A stretch of 64,000 nt of DNA, from NCBI RefSeq assembly GCF_043555975.1, contig NZ_JBIGIA010000008.1:1-64000 (forward strand), written 5' to 3'. Every line of letters starts with the position of its first letter. Position 1 is the stretch's first letter. The translations under genes were made by a program, and so were the position numbers. Positions 52,671 through 62,093 of the stretch are shown here, one piece after another. The stretch comes from Pelomonas nitida. Lineage in GTDB: Bacteria > Pseudomonadota > Gammaproteobacteria > Burkholderiales > Burkholderiaceae_C. Below the pieces are notes generated by a model, which was given only the letters and a program-made list of their open reading frames with translations, was not told where the DNA came from and did no database searches.

Positions 52671-55064
52671 TCAGCCCAGCTGCGCCAGCACGCTTTCGGC
52701 CGTCAGCGTGCCGGCTTCGGGAGGGGCCCAGGCCTGCGCCCAGGCGATGAAATCTTCCTGCGGCATGGGCTTGCCGATGAAGTAACCCTGGCCCTCGTCG
52801 CAGCCCAGCTGGGCCAGCAAGGCCCAGGCCTTGGCGGTCTCCAGGCCTTCGGCAACGACCGTCAGGCCCAGGTTGTGCGCCAGCTCGATGGTCGAGCGCA
52901 CGATGCGCGCGTCGTCCAGGTCGCGCTCCATGGCCATGACGAAGCTCCGGTCGATCTTGAGTTCGTCCACGGGCAGCCGCTTCAGGTAGGCCAGCGACGA
53001 ATAGCCGGTGCCGAAGTCGTCGATGGACAGCTTGAAGCCCATCGCGTGCAGATGCTCCAGCGTCGACAGCGCGCGTTCGGGGTCGTCCATGATGGCGCTC
53101 TCGGTGATCTCCAGGCACAGGGCGCTGGCCGGCACGTTGCGCGGCGTGATGAGCGCCTCGATCTTGGCGGGCAGGTCCTGGTCCATCAGGTCGCGCGTGG
53201 AGAGGTTGACCGACAGCCGCAGGTTCAGCCCTGCATCGAGTGCGTCGCGCGCGAACCTGGCGGCGCCCGACAGCACCCAAGCGCTGAGCATGCGGATGAA
53301 GCCCGTCTGCTCGGCGAAGGGGATGAACTGCATGGGCGGCACGAGGCCGCGGGTCGGGTGTTGCCAACGCACCAACGCCTCGGCGCCGATGACGCGGCCG
53401 GTCTGCAGGTCGATCTTGGGCTGCAGGAACAGCCGCAGCTCGTCGTTCTCGACGGCGCGGCGCATCTCCGACAGCAGCGACAGCGACTCCTGGCTGCCGG
53501 CGTCCAGCTGCGCGTGGTAGATCAGGCTGCCACACTGGCGTGCCTTGGCCGCGTACATGGCCAGCTCGGCCCGGCCCAGCAGCAGGTTGACCTCGTTGCC
53601 ATGTTCGGGGAACAGCGCGATGCCGATGCCGGCGCTGAGGTCCACCGTCTCGTTGCCGAGCTGCAGGGGGTTCTCGAAGTCCTTCAGGATGGTCAGCGCC
53701 GTCTCGCTTGCGAGCATCGCGTCGGTGTGGGTCAGCAGGATGGCGAACTCGTCGCCCGACAGTCGCGCGAGCACCGAGTGCGCCGGCTCGCACAGCGCCT
53801 GCAGGCGGCCTGCCACGCTCTGCAGCAGGCGGTCGCCGATGTCGTGGCCCAGCACGTCGTTGACATGCTTGAAGCGGTCCAGATCCAGCATCAGCACGGC
53901 GCCCGTGGTGTGGCCCTGGGTCAGGTGATGCTGCAGGAGCTCGGCGAAGCGTGCCCGGTTGGGCAGCAAGGTGAGCGGGTCCACATAGGCGAGGTGGTTC
54001 ACGAGCATCTCGCGGCGGCGGATGCCCTCACGCATGCTTTCGAGGGCGAGCGCCAGTTCGTGCACTTCGGCGAGACGCGATGACGACGGCACAGGCGTGT
54101 CGTAGTCGCCGCCCTCCAGCCGCCGTGCGGCGCCGGACAACGCCGCGATGGGGCCGCCGATGCCACGCGCCAGCAGCACGCTGAACAGCGCAAACACGGC
54201 GACGCTCAGCAGCGTCAGCGCGAGCAGCACGACTTGCAGCTGCCGGTACGGTGCGAGCGCGGCGTCCAGCGAGCGCAGCAACAGCACGCCCAGGCGCTGT
54301 TCACCCTGCAACAGCGGCACGAAGCGCGCGCGCATGCGCTCGCCGGCCAGCGCCAGCACGCCGTCGCCCGGTGCGGCTGCCGTGAGTTGCGACGCCAGGG
54401 CGCCTGCCGCCTGCGGGCCGAGTGTGCTGACCATGCCTTGCCAGGCCTGGCCCGGCGCCTGCAGCAGTGCAACGCCCTCCAGCTCCGACAGCGCCTTCAG
54501 GTCGTCCAGCACCGTCTGGTCCAGTGCGAAGCCCATCAGCACCCAGCCGACGGGCGCCGGCGTGCGCACCTGCACGGCGACCAGCTGATAGGCCTGCCCG
54601 CCCTGCACGGCCAGCATGCCGCCGTCGCGCGCCCCCACGAGCTGGCGCAGCGCGCCGCCGAAGGCGGCCGCACCGTCGCGCGTCGCGGTGACCAGGCGCT
54701 GTTGGTCGTCGAAGTACGCGACGACCGACGCGCCGACGCGCTCGCCCTGGTTGGCGAGCGCATCGCGGATGGTCTCGGCGGTGCCCTGTTCGGTCAGCGA
54801 CAGGCCGATGGTCGTGCGAAAGCCGTAGTCCTTGGCCAGCAGCTCGGCGGCGTCGCGCAGCTTGCCGGCCCGCTGCTCCAGCAGGCGCTGCAACACGCGC
54901 TCGCCGGTGTGCAGCTCGGCGGCGAGGGATTCGTCGGCGTCGTGCGTGATGCTGGCGCGGATGGCGCTGAAGCTGAGCGCCTGCACGATCAGCAGCAGCC
55001 CGAGGAAGAGGCCGGCGATGCGGCCTTCGAGACGGTGGGGGTTCAGCCAGGAGGGCCAGCGCAT
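52671..55064 (-). CDS. Membrane GGDEF-EAL cyclic di-GMP protein
   Basis: A 797-residue protein: TM1 (about 15-32), periplasmic sensor (about 35-275), TM2 (about 280-300), HAMP, GGDEF (about 370-525; loop reads RLSGDEFAI with Ser in place of Gly) and EAL (about 545-790). The EAL part retains GAEALVRWQHP, LEITESAIMDD, IDDFGTGYSSLAYLKRLPVDELKID and EGLET, so phosphodiesterase activity is likely, while the cyclase half may be weak or regulatory. It lies 10 nt after a cupredoxin-like gene on the same strand. Confidence 0.9.
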   Translation of the reverse strand: MRWPSWLNPHRLEGRIAGLFLGLLLIVQALSFSAIRASITHDADESLAAELHTGERVLQRLLEQRAGKLRDAAELLAKDYGFRTTIGLSLTEQGTAETIRDALANQGERVGASVVAYFDDQQRLVTATRDGAAAFGGALRQLVGARDGGMLAVQGGQAYQLVAVQVRTPAPVGWVLMGFALDQTVLDDLKALSELEGVALLQAPGQAWQGMVSTLGPQAAGALASQLTAAAPGDGVLALAGERMRARFVPLLQGEQRLGVLLLRSLDAALAPYRQLQVVLLALTLLSVAVFALFSVLLARGIGGPIAALSGAARRLEGGDYDTPVPSSSRLAEVHELALALESMREGIRRREMLVNHLAYVDPLTLLPNRARFAELLQHHLTQGHTTGAVLMLDLDRFKHVNDVLGHDIGDRLLQSVAGRLQALCEPAHSVLARLSGDEFAILLTHTDAMLASETALTILKDFENPLQLGNETVDLSAGIGIALFPEHGNEVNLLLGRAELAMYAAKARQCGSLIYHAQLDAGSQESLSLLSEMRRAVENDELRLFLQPKIDLQTGRVIGAEALVRWQHPTRGLVPPMQFIPFAEQTGFIRMLSAWVLSGAARFARDALDAGLNLRLSVNLSTRDLMDQDLPAKIEALITPRNVPASALCLEITESAIMDDPERALSTLEHLHAMGFKLSIDDFGTGYSSLAYLKRLPVDELKIDRSFVMAMERDLDDARIVRSTIELAHNLGLTVVAEGLETAKAWALLAQLGCDEGQGYFIGKPMPQEDFIAWAQAWAPPEAGTLTAESVLAQLG

Positions 55065-55074
55065 GGCGAAGGGG

Positions 55075-55662
55075 TCAGTCGGTCAGGGTCAGGGTGCGCG
55101 TGCCACCGTCGGCTGGCACGTCCAGGCGCAGGCTCTGCAGCGTGGCGGACCGCTGCCCGGCGTGCCAGGCCTTGACGGTGTGCTCGCCGGCGGGAATGTC
55201 GAACGTCGCCTGTCCGCGGGCGTCGGTCCGCGCGAAGAGCGGGGTGTCGACGACGACGACATGGGCACTCATGCGGTCGTGGATGTTGCAGCCCAGCGTG
55301 GCGACGCCGGGCTTGTCGAAGACGATGGGTTCGGCCGGCGTGCCGGCATAGAGCTTGATGTCGATGACCTTGATCGGCGAGATCGAGTAGACGTGATGCC
55401 GCACGGTGTCGAAGTTCGGGAAGCTCACGGCCGTGCCGGTCTGCACGATCAGCAACTGGGGTGTGAACTGGCGGTCGCGCTGGCCCATCTCCGCCCGGGC
55501 CGTCGTCGTCTTCGCGGCGCGGCCGTGCACCTCCACGGCCACAGCGGCACCGGCCAGCGGCTGCCCGTCCGGCCCGGCCAATTGCACGGTGACCGGTGCG
55601 GCGAACGTGGCGGCCGGGGCCAGGACGGCGGCGGTGGCAGCGAGGCGGCGAAAGGGCGTCAT
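55075..55662 (-). CDS. Periplasmic cupredoxin-like protein
   Basis: A 195-residue exported protein: signal peptide to about residue 22 (ATFA-APV), then a plastocyanin-like/methylamine-utilisation-protein-like region with TAVSFPNFDTVRHHVYSISP (first His pair) and LGCNIHDRMSAHVVVVDTP (Cys, His, Met), a type 1 copper-site pattern, followed by a carboxypeptidase-regulatory-like beta domain. It probably binds copper. It is cotranscribed with the GGDEF-EAL protein 10 nt downstream, a pairing that suggests redox or copper sensing. Confidence 0.8.
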   Translation of the reverse strand: MTPFRRLAATAAVLAPAATFAAPVTVQLAGPDGQPLAGAAVAVEVHGRAAKTTTARAEMGQRDRQFTPQLLIVQTGTAVSFPNFDTVRHHVYSISPIKVIDIKLYAGTPAEPIVFDKPGVATLGCNIHDRMSAHVVVVDTPLFARTDARGQATFDIPAGEHTVKAWHAGQRSATLQSLRLDVPADGGTRTLTLTD

Positions 55663-55700
55663 GGCGGCGGGCTCAGGGGCCGACGATAGCCCAATCGCGC

Positions 55701-56771
55701 TCAGCGCACGGTGAGGGCCACCCCGGGTTTGCCGCTGGCGGTTTCGGCCAGCATCAGCGCGAATCGTCGCAGGGCGGCCCAGGGGTCGCTGGGCCAGTCG
55801 GGATGGCGCAGACCCTTGACGAGGCCGTCGCACACCTGCGCGGCCTGGATCAGCCGGCCGGCCTGGGCGCCGTCCAGGCGCGGCGCAATGCGCTCCACCA
55901 GCCGCTCCTTCGCACCCCAGACGCGGGCCTCGCGCATGGCCATCGGCAGCGGGCGGCCGGCGTCCAGCGCGGCGCGCACACGGGCCAGCGCGCGGGCGTC
56001 CTCGGCCAGGTTCCAGTGCACCAGCACGGCGGCCTCGCCCTCGGCCTCCAGGCCGTCCAGCATGCGCAAGAGCCGCGGCACGTTGCCGGACAGCACGGCC
56101 TCGCTGAGCTTGAACACGTCGAAGCGCGCCACGTCCAGCACGGCGGCCTCGATGTCGCCGAGCGTCAGCTCACCCTGGGGGTGCAGCAGCGCGAGCTTCT
56201 GCAGCTCCTGGTGGGCGGCCAGCAGGTTGCCTTCCACGCGGTCGGCGAAGAAGGCCAGCGCACGCTGGCCGTCCTCGCCTTCGGGCACCGATTGGCCCTG
56301 GGCTTTGAGCCGCTGCGCCAGCCAGGCCGGCAGCATCCGGCGCTCGACGGGCTCGACGCGGATGGACACGCCGTGGCCGTCCAGCGCGGTGAACCAGGCG
56401 CTGGAGAGCTGGGTCTTGTCCAGCCGCGGCAGCGTGACGAGGGTGAGCACGTCGTCGGGCGCGGCTTCGGCATAGCGCTGCAAGGCCTCGGAGCCGTCCT
56501 TGCCGGGCTTGCCGTTGGGGATGCGGATCTCGATGAACTGGCGCTCGGCGAACAGGCTCATCGCCTGCGCGGCGGCCAGCACCGGCGCCCAGTCGAAATA
56601 GGCGCCGGAGACGATGAAGATCTGCCGCTCGCCGAAGCCCTGTGCGCGGGCGGCGGCGCGGATCTGATCGGCCGCTTCCTGCGCCAGCAGCGGCTCGTCG
56701 CCGTGCACGGTGTAGATGCGGGCCAGGCCCTTGCTGAGGTGGGCGCCCAGGCCGTCCGCGCGGAGTTGCAT
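55701..56771 (-). CDS. holA: DNA polymerase III delta subunit
   Basis: A 356-residue clamp-loader subunit: RIYTVHGDEPLLAQEAADQIRAAA at the start, SLFAERQFIEIRIPNGKPGKDGSEAL, and the C-terminal helical collar. It opens the beta clamp within the gamma complex. Start 56771 overlaps the lptE stop by one base; the leuS-lptE-holA order is typical of proteobacteria. Confidence 0.93.
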   Translation of the reverse strand: MQLRADGLGAHLSKGLARIYTVHGDEPLLAQEAADQIRAAARAQGFGERQIFIVSGAYFDWAPVLAAAQAMSLFAERQFIEIRIPNGKPGKDGSEALQRYAEAAPDDVLTLVTLPRLDKTQLSSAWFTALDGHGVSIRVEPVERRMLPAWLAQRLKAQGQSVPEGEDGQRALAFFADRVEGNLLAAHQELQKLALLHPQGELTLGDIEAAVLDVARFDVFKLSEAVLSGNVPRLLRMLDGLEAEGEAAVLVHWNLAEDARALARVRAALDAGRPLPMAMREARVWGAKERLVERIAPRLDGAQAGRLIQAAQVCDGLVKGLRHPDWPSDPWAALRRFALMLAETASGKPGVALTVR

Positions 56772-57256
56772 CAGCTTTGGATCTTGATGACCGCGAGGCG
56801 GCGCATGACCTGCGCGATCGCGTCGGACTGCATCGCGCCGTAGAGGTTGGCGGCCTCCTGCTCCTTGGCCAGCGCCGTCGTCTCGGTGTAGTTCATGTCG
56901 CGCGTCAGGGCCAGCTCGACCTTGGGGAGCAGCAGCTCGCCGGCCGCCGTGCGGATCAGGTAGTCGAAGTGCAGCCGCAGCTGCCATTCGCGCACCTGGC
57001 CCACGCTGGTGGACGCGACCACCGTGCGGTCACGGTGCTCGTTGAGCACCTCCAGCACGACCTGCGCGCGGCTGGGGTCGTCGACGATCTGCACCGGCGT
57101 GCGCTTGATCTGGCGCTTCAGGCCGGCGGCCAGCAGCGAGTCGGGCGCAAAGCCGGTCAGCGCCAGCGTCTTGAACTGCAGCTCGGGCTCGCGGCGCAGC
57201 TCGAAGCCGCAGCCGGCGAGGGCCGTCAGACCGAGGAGGAGGGCGCGGCGCTGCAT
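56771..57256 (-). CDS. lptE: LPS-assembly lipoprotein LptE
   Basis: A 161-residue lipoprotein (lipobox LTALAGCGF, Cys 16) that plugs the LptD barrel. Typical sequence: GFELRREPELQFKTLALTGF and RLHFDYLIRTAAGELLLPKVELALTRDMNYTET. ATG 57256 is 5 nt beyond the leuS stop. Confidence 0.92.
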   Translation of the reverse strand: MQRRALLLGLTALAGCGFELRREPELQFKTLALTGFAPDSLLAAGLKRQIKRTPVQIVDDPSRAQVVLEVLNEHRDRTVVASTSVGQVREWQLRLHFDYLIRTAAGELLLPKVELALTRDMNYTETTALAKEQEAANLYGAMQSDAIAQVMRRLAVIKIQS

Positions 57257-57260
57257 CGCG

Positions 57261-59891
57261 TTAAACCACGATGTTGACGAGGCGGCCCGGCACGATGACG
57301 ACCTTCTTCGGCGCCTTGCCTTCGCTGAACTTGGCGAACTCGGGGTTGGCCAGTGCGGCGGCCTCGATGGCGGCCTTGTCGGCACCGGCCGGCACCTTGA
57401 CCGAGCCGCGCAGCTTGCCGTTGACTTGCAGCATCAGCTCGATCTCGTCCTGCACCAGCGCAGCCTCGTCGACCGTGGGCCAGGGCGCGTCGAGCAGGTC
57501 GCCCAGTTCGGCGGCGAAGCCCAGGTCTTGCCACAGCGTGTGGCTGATGTGCGGCGTGGCCGGGTAGAGCACGCGCAGCAGCACCGAGAAGCCGTCACGC
57601 ACCGCCGCAGCCTGGCCTTCGGCCTTGAAGCCTTCCAGCGCGTTCAGCAGCTTCATCGCGCCGGAGACGACGGTGTTGTACTGCATGCGCTCGTAGTCGT
57701 AGCTGACCTGCTTGAGCACGTTGTGCACCTCGCGGCGCAGCGCCTTGCCGTCACCGCTCAGCGCGGCGAAGTCGCTGCCGCCGGTCTTGATGGCGTCGGC
57801 ATTGCGCGCACCGAAGTTCCACACGCGCTTCAGGAAGCGGTGCGCGCCTTCCACGGCCGCGTCGTTCCACTCCAGCGTCTGCTCCGGCGGGCTCGCGAAC
57901 ATGACGAACAGGCGGGCCGTGTCGGCGCCGTACTGGTCGATCAGCGCCTGCGGGTCCACGCCGTTGTTCTTGGACTTGGACATGGTCGTCATCTCGTACT
58001 CGAGCGGCGTGCCGTCCTTCTTCAGCGTGGCGCCGAGGATGCCGCCCTTGTCGTCGTGGATGACGTCGATCTCGTGGTCCCAGTAGTAGTCCTTGCCGCC
58101 GCCCTCGGGCTTGTGGAAGAACGCACCCTTGAGCACCATGCCCTGCGTCAGCAGCTTCTCGAACGGCTCGCTGACCGTGACCAGCTTCAGGTCGCGCATG
58201 ACCTTGGTCCAGAAGCGCGCGTACAGCAGGTGCAGGATGGCGTGCTCGATGCCGCCGATGTACTGGTTCATCGGCATCCAGTACTTCGTGCCGTCCGCGA
58301 CCATGGCCTGGTCGTTGGTCGGGTCGCAATAGCGCATGAAGTACCACGACGAGTCCACGAATGTGTCCATCGTGTCCGTCTCGCGGCGCGCCGGCTTGCC
58401 GCACTTCGGGCAGCCCACGTTCAGGAAGCCGGCGTGCTTGTTCAGCGGGTTGCCGCTGCCGTCGGGGATCAGGTCCTCGGGCAGCACGACCGGCAGGTCC
58501 TTCTCGGGCACCGGCACCACGCCGCAATCGTCGCAGTGGATGATGGGGATGGGCGTGCCCCAGTAGCGCTGGCGGCTGATGCCCCAGTCGCGCAGGCGCC
58601 AGGTGGTCTTCTTCTCGCCGATGCCTTGAGCGGCCAGCAGCTCAGCGACCTTGTTGACGGCGTCGACATGCGACAGGCCGTTCAGCACGCCCGATTCGAT
58701 GCAGCGGCCTCGTGTCTTGTCGCCGTACCACTCGGCCCAGCGCTTGTCGTCGTAGGCCTGGCCGTCGATATCGACGACCTGTTTGATCGGCAGACCGTAC
58801 TTGTTCGCGAACGCGAAGTCGCGCTCGTCGTGCGCCGGCACGCCCATGACGGCGCCGTCGCCATAGCTCATCAGCACGTAGTTGCCGACCCAGACCTCGA
58901 CCTGCGCGCCCGTGATCGGGTGCGTGACGAACAGGCCCGTGGGCACGCCCTTCTTGTCCTGCGTGGCCAGCTCGGCCTCGGTCGTGCCGCCGGCCTTGCA
59001 TTCCTCGATGAACGCAGCCACCTCGGGCTTGGTCTTGGCCGCGATGGTGGCCAGCGGGTGTTCCGGCGCCACGGCGCAGAAGGTCACACCCATGATGGTG
59101 TCGGCGCGGGTCGTGAACACCCACAGGCGCCCACCGCCGCCTTCGATCGTGTGCGGGAACGCGAAGCGCACGCCCTGGCTCTTGCCGATCCAGTTCTCCT
59201 GCATCAGCCGCACGCGCTCGGGCCAGCCGCTGAGGTAGTTGGGGTCTTCCGGGTTGGCGACCGCCGACAGCAGCTCCTCGGCGTACTGCGTGATCTTCAG
59301 GTAGTAGCCGGGGATCTCGCGCTTCTCGACCAGCGCGCCCGAGCGCCAGCCGCGGCCGTCGATGACCTGCTCGTTGGCCAGCACGGTCTGGTCCACCGGG
59401 TCCCAGTTGACGACCTGCGTGCGGCGCTCGGCGATGCCGGCCTCCAGCATCTTCAGGAACAGCCACTGGTTCCACTTGTAGTAGCTGGGCTGACAGGTCG
59501 CGACCTCGCGGCTCCAGTCGATGGCCAGGCCCATGGCCTGCATCTGGCCCTTCATGTAGGCGATGTTGGAGTACGTCCACTGCGCGGGCGGCACCTTGCC
59601 CTTCATCGCGGCGTTCTCGGCCGGCAGGCCGAAGGCGTCCCAGCCCATGGGCATGAGGACGTTGTAGCCCTTCATGCGCAGCTGGCGGGCCAGCATGTCG
59701 TTGATCGTGTAGTTGCGCACATGGCCCATGTGCAGCTTGCCGCTGGGGTAGGGCAGCATGGAGCAGGCGTAGAAGTGCGGCTTGCTCGCGTCCTCGGTCA
59801 CGCGGTAGGCGTCGCGCTCCGTCCAATAGGCGCGGGCGGCGGCTTCGATCTCGTTCGGTTGGTAGCTGGGCGCTTCGGTCTTGGCGTTCAT
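57261..59891 (-). CDS. leuS: Leucine-tRNA ligase
   Basis: An 876-residue class I synthetase: HIGH-type motif PYPSGKLHMGH (about 47-57), CP1 editing domain (about 230-420), a zinc-type GCPKCGKPARRETDTMDTFVDSSW segment, and KMSKS-type TTMSKSKNNGVDP (about 635). The length is slightly above E. coli LeuRS (860). Likely cotranscribed with lptE and holA. Confidence 0.97.
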   Translation of the reverse strand: MNAKTEAPSYQPNEIEAAARAYWTERDAYRVTEDASKPHFYACSMLPYPSGKLHMGHVRNYTINDMLARQLRMKGYNVLMPMGWDAFGLPAENAAMKGKVPPAQWTYSNIAYMKGQMQAMGLAIDWSREVATCQPSYYKWNQWLFLKMLEAGIAERRTQVVNWDPVDQTVLANEQVIDGRGWRSGALVEKREIPGYYLKITQYAEELLSAVANPEDPNYLSGWPERVRLMQENWIGKSQGVRFAFPHTIEGGGGRLWVFTTRADTIMGVTFCAVAPEHPLATIAAKTKPEVAAFIEECKAGGTTEAELATQDKKGVPTGLFVTHPITGAQVEVWVGNYVLMSYGDGAVMGVPAHDERDFAFANKYGLPIKQVVDIDGQAYDDKRWAEWYGDKTRGRCIESGVLNGLSHVDAVNKVAELLAAQGIGEKKTTWRLRDWGISRQRYWGTPIPIIHCDDCGVVPVPEKDLPVVLPEDLIPDGSGNPLNKHAGFLNVGCPKCGKPARRETDTMDTFVDSSWYFMRYCDPTNDQAMVADGTKYWMPMNQYIGGIEHAILHLLYARFWTKVMRDLKLVTVSEPFEKLLTQGMVLKGAFFHKPEGGGKDYYWDHEIDVIHDDKGGILGATLKKDGTPLEYEMTTMSKSKNNGVDPQALIDQYGADTARLFVMFASPPEQTLEWNDAAVEGAHRFLKRVWNFGARNADAIKTGGSDFAALSGDGKALRREVHNVLKQVSYDYERMQYNTVVSGAMKLLNALEGFKAEGQAAAVRDGFSVLLRVLYPATPHISHTLWQDLGFAAELGDLLDAPWPTVDEAALVQDEIELMLQVNGKLRGSVKVPAGADKAAIEAAALANPEFAKFSEGKAPKKVVIVPGRLVNIVV

Positions 59892-59931
59892 GCGCCAAAT
59901 TGTAGGTGGCCCCTCTCGGCCAACCCTTCGG

Positions 59932-60360
59932 TCACGGGGCTGAAGCGGCCGCCTGCGCGACGAAGGCGATGCGGTTCAGCCCGGCGGCCTGCACCCAGCC
60001 GATCAGCTCGGCCACCTGCCCATAGGGCACGGCGCGGTCGGCGCGCAGTTGCACTTCCAGCTGCGTGTTCGCACGGCCCAGCTCGGAGATGCGCTGCTGG
60101 AAGGCCGGCGCGTCGAGTTCGTCCTTGTCCAGGTGCAGCTTGCCGTCCGGCGTGATGGCCACGGCGATGAAGGCCGGCGTCTCGCTCGGCGTGGCGGCCT
60201 CGCTCTTCGGCAGGTCCAGCCGCAGCGACGCGGTCATCAGCGGCGCGCTGATCATGAAGATGACCAGCAGCACCAGCATGACGTCGATCAGCGGCGTCAT
60301 GTTGATGTCGCTCATGGGGCGCGAGCCCTCGGGCTTTTCGAGCCGGCCGAAAGCCATCAA
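59932..60360 (-). CDS. exbD: Biopolymer transport protein ExbD/TolR
   Basis: A 142-residue protein with one membrane helix (about 22-42, DINMTPLIDVMLVLLVIFM with the conserved proton-path Asp) and a periplasmic domain. With ExbB it forms the proton-driven motor energising TonB-type transport. It lies 78 nt downstream of exbB; the gap contains a GC-rich hairpin near 60390-60410. The TonB partner is not in the window. Confidence 0.9.
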   Translation of the reverse strand: MMAFGRLEKPEGSRPMSDINMTPLIDVMLVLLVIFMISAPLMTASLRLDLPKSEAATPSETPAFIAVAITPDGKLHLDKDELDAPAFQQRISELGRANTQLEVQLRADRAVPYGQVAELIGWVQAAGLNRIAFVAQAAASAP

Positions 60361-60438
60361 CGCCGCCCGGCCGCCCGCAGGCGCTGATGCGCCCCCTCGG
60401 GGGGGCGTGATCGAAGCTCGCGTGCGGGCTTCATGGCT

Positions 60439-61077
60439 TCAGTCGTGATCCAGCAGCTCGCGCAGGTCGTGCGCAAAGCCTTCGAGGTCGGCCTCGCAGG
60501 CCGCCACCATCTTGCCGAAGACGTTGTAGGCCAGCACGGCGGGAATGGCGACCGCCAGCCCGGCCGCCGTCATGATCAGCGCCTCTCCGACCGGGCCGGA
60601 GATCTTCTCGATCGTGATGTTGCCCGCCGCGGAGATGCTGACCAGCGCGTGATAGATGCCCCAGACCGTGCCGAACAGGCCGACGAAGGGCGCCGTGGCG
60701 CCGACCGAGGCCAGCAGCACCTGGCCGAATTGCAGCCGGGCCAACACGGCGTGCAGCGCATCGCGCAGGCGGCGCGTCAGGCGGGATTCGCGCCTGCCCG
60801 CAGCATCCAGCGTGGCCGCACGGGTTTCGGCGGTGGCAGCGTCGAGCAGCGGCAGCAGCAGCTGCTCGGTGTCGAAGTTCTGCAGCGCATCACGCCCTTC
60901 GCTCACGCCGGCCGCGGCCCAGAAGGCTGGCACCGCGCGCACGAGGCCGCGGCGCGCGCGGCGCAGCAGCCAGGTCTTCCAGAGAATCAGCGCCCAGCCA
61001 CTGACCGACATGGCCAGCAGCAGCAGGGCCACGGCGCGGCCTATGAGATCGCTCTGAGCCCAGAACGCCGTGAACAT
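60439..61077 (-). CDS. exbB: ExbB/TolQ-type proton channel protein
   Basis: A 212-residue MotA/TolQ/ExbB protein with three membrane segments (about 13-33, 120-145, 160-185) and the signature SVGATAPFVGLFGTVWGIYHAL followed by EALIMTAAGLAVAIPAVLAYN. ATG 61077 was chosen; the longer frame runs into the structured repeat. Works with ExbD directly downstream. Confidence 0.9.
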   Translation of the reverse strand: MFTAFWAQSDLIGRAVALLLLAMSVSGWALILWKTWLLRRARRGLVRAVPAFWAAAGVSEGRDALQNFDTEQLLLPLLDAATAETRAATLDAAGRRESRLTRRLRDALHAVLARLQFGQVLLASVGATAPFVGLFGTVWGIYHALVSISAAGNITIEKISGPVGEALIMTAAGLAVAIPAVLAYNVFGKMVAACEADLEGFAHDLRELLDHD

Positions 61078-61119
61078 GTCAGTTATTCCTGGCGCAGCGC
61101 GCCAGGCGCGACGCATGAA

Positions 61120-61345
61120 AGTGTTTTCGGGCCGAGCGCCGGGCCGCCCCAAGCCGGCCCGGTGGGCGATGTGCTTGCGGCTCAATGCCGCAAGCATCGC
61201 CGTCCCCTTGGGGGCCGAGGCCGGACACGGCGAGTCCTGAGGACTCGTCGTGCCTGCCGAGGGGCAGCCGCTCTGCCGGCTGCGTGGTCTGCAAGACCGA
61301 CTGGGCTTGCCGGCGTTCAGCCGGGGCGAGACCGGGCGAGGGGTT
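61120..61345. repeat. Structured intergenic repeat, copy 3
   Basis: Homologous over its length to the repeats at 34757-35116, with stem bases changed in pairs: GTGCTTGCGGC/GCCGCAAGCAT here versus GTGCCCGCGGC/GCCGCGGGCAT there. It fills the gap between dapB and exbB and contains the 12-bp TGA-loop hairpin at 61226-61252. Confidence 0.85.
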
Positions 61346-61355
61346 CACGTTAATT

Positions 61356-62093
61356 TCAGCGGGCGAAGCCCAGCACGTCGTTCATGCCGAACAGGCCGAC
61401 GCGTTGACCGGCCAGGAAGCGCGCGGCGCGCAGGCTGCCCTGGGCGTAGATCGTGCGGTTGCTGGCCTTGTGGCTGATCTCGATGCGCTCGCCCATGCCG
61501 GCGAACAGCACGGTGTGGTCGCCGATGATGTCGCCGCCACGCACGGTGGCGAAGCCGATGGTGGACGGGTCGCGCACGCCGGTCACGCCTTCGCGGCCGT
61601 AGACGGCGCAGGCCTTGAGGTCGCGGCCCAGCGCGTCGGCCACCACCTGGCCCATTTGCAGCGCGGTGCCGCTGGGCGCGTCGACCTTCATGCGGTGGTG
61701 AGCCTCGACGATCTCGATGTCGAAGCCCTCGTTCATCGCACGGGCCGCCAGATCCAGCAGCTTGAGCACGACGTTCACGCCCACGCTCATGTTGGGCGCG
61801 AAGACGACAGCCGTGCGCTCGGCGAAGCGGGCGATCTCGGCCTTCTGGGTTTCGTCGAAGCCCGTCGTGCCGATGACGGCCTTGACGCCGAGATCGGCGC
61901 AGACGGCCAGGTGGGCCAGCGTGGCCTCGGGGCGCGTGAAGTCGATCATCACGTCGGCGCCGGCCAGGCCTGCGCGCACGTCGTCACCCTTGTCCAGCGC
62001 GATGTGCAGCGCGCAGTCGTCGGCCGCCTGTACGGCCTCAATCAGCATCTTGCCCATGCGCCCGGAGGCGCCCATGACGGCGATCTTCAGCAT
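61356..62093 (-). CDS. dapB: 4-hydroxy-tetrahydrodipicolinate reductase
   Basis: A 245-residue enzyme of lysine and diaminopimelate synthesis. NAD(P)-binding VMGASGRMGKMLIEAV, DFTRPEATLAHL, GTTGFDE, APNMSVGVNVVL, catalytic EAHHRMKVDAPSGTAL. ATG 62093 overlaps the bamE stop by one base (an in-frame GTG precedes it). Downstream lies the structured repeat. Confidence 0.96.
   Translation of the reverse strand: MLKIAVMGASGRMGKMLIEAVQAADDCALHIALDKGDDVRAGLAGADVMIDFTRPEATLAHLAVCADLGVKAVIGTTGFDETQKAEIARFAERTAVVFAPNMSVGVNVVLKLLDLAARAMNEGFDIEIVEAHHRMKVDAPSGTALQMGQVVADALGRDLKACAVYGREGVTGVRDPSTIGFATVRGGDIIGDHTVLFAGMGERIEISHKASNRTIYAQGSLRAARFLAGQRVGLFGMNDVLGFAR

Noticed and set aside
57009..60155. 1048-codon open frame antisense to leuS
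   Set aside because: It mirrors leuS, lptE and exbD in a high-GC genome; the product is Arg/Val/His-rich without motifs, a classic shadow frame.
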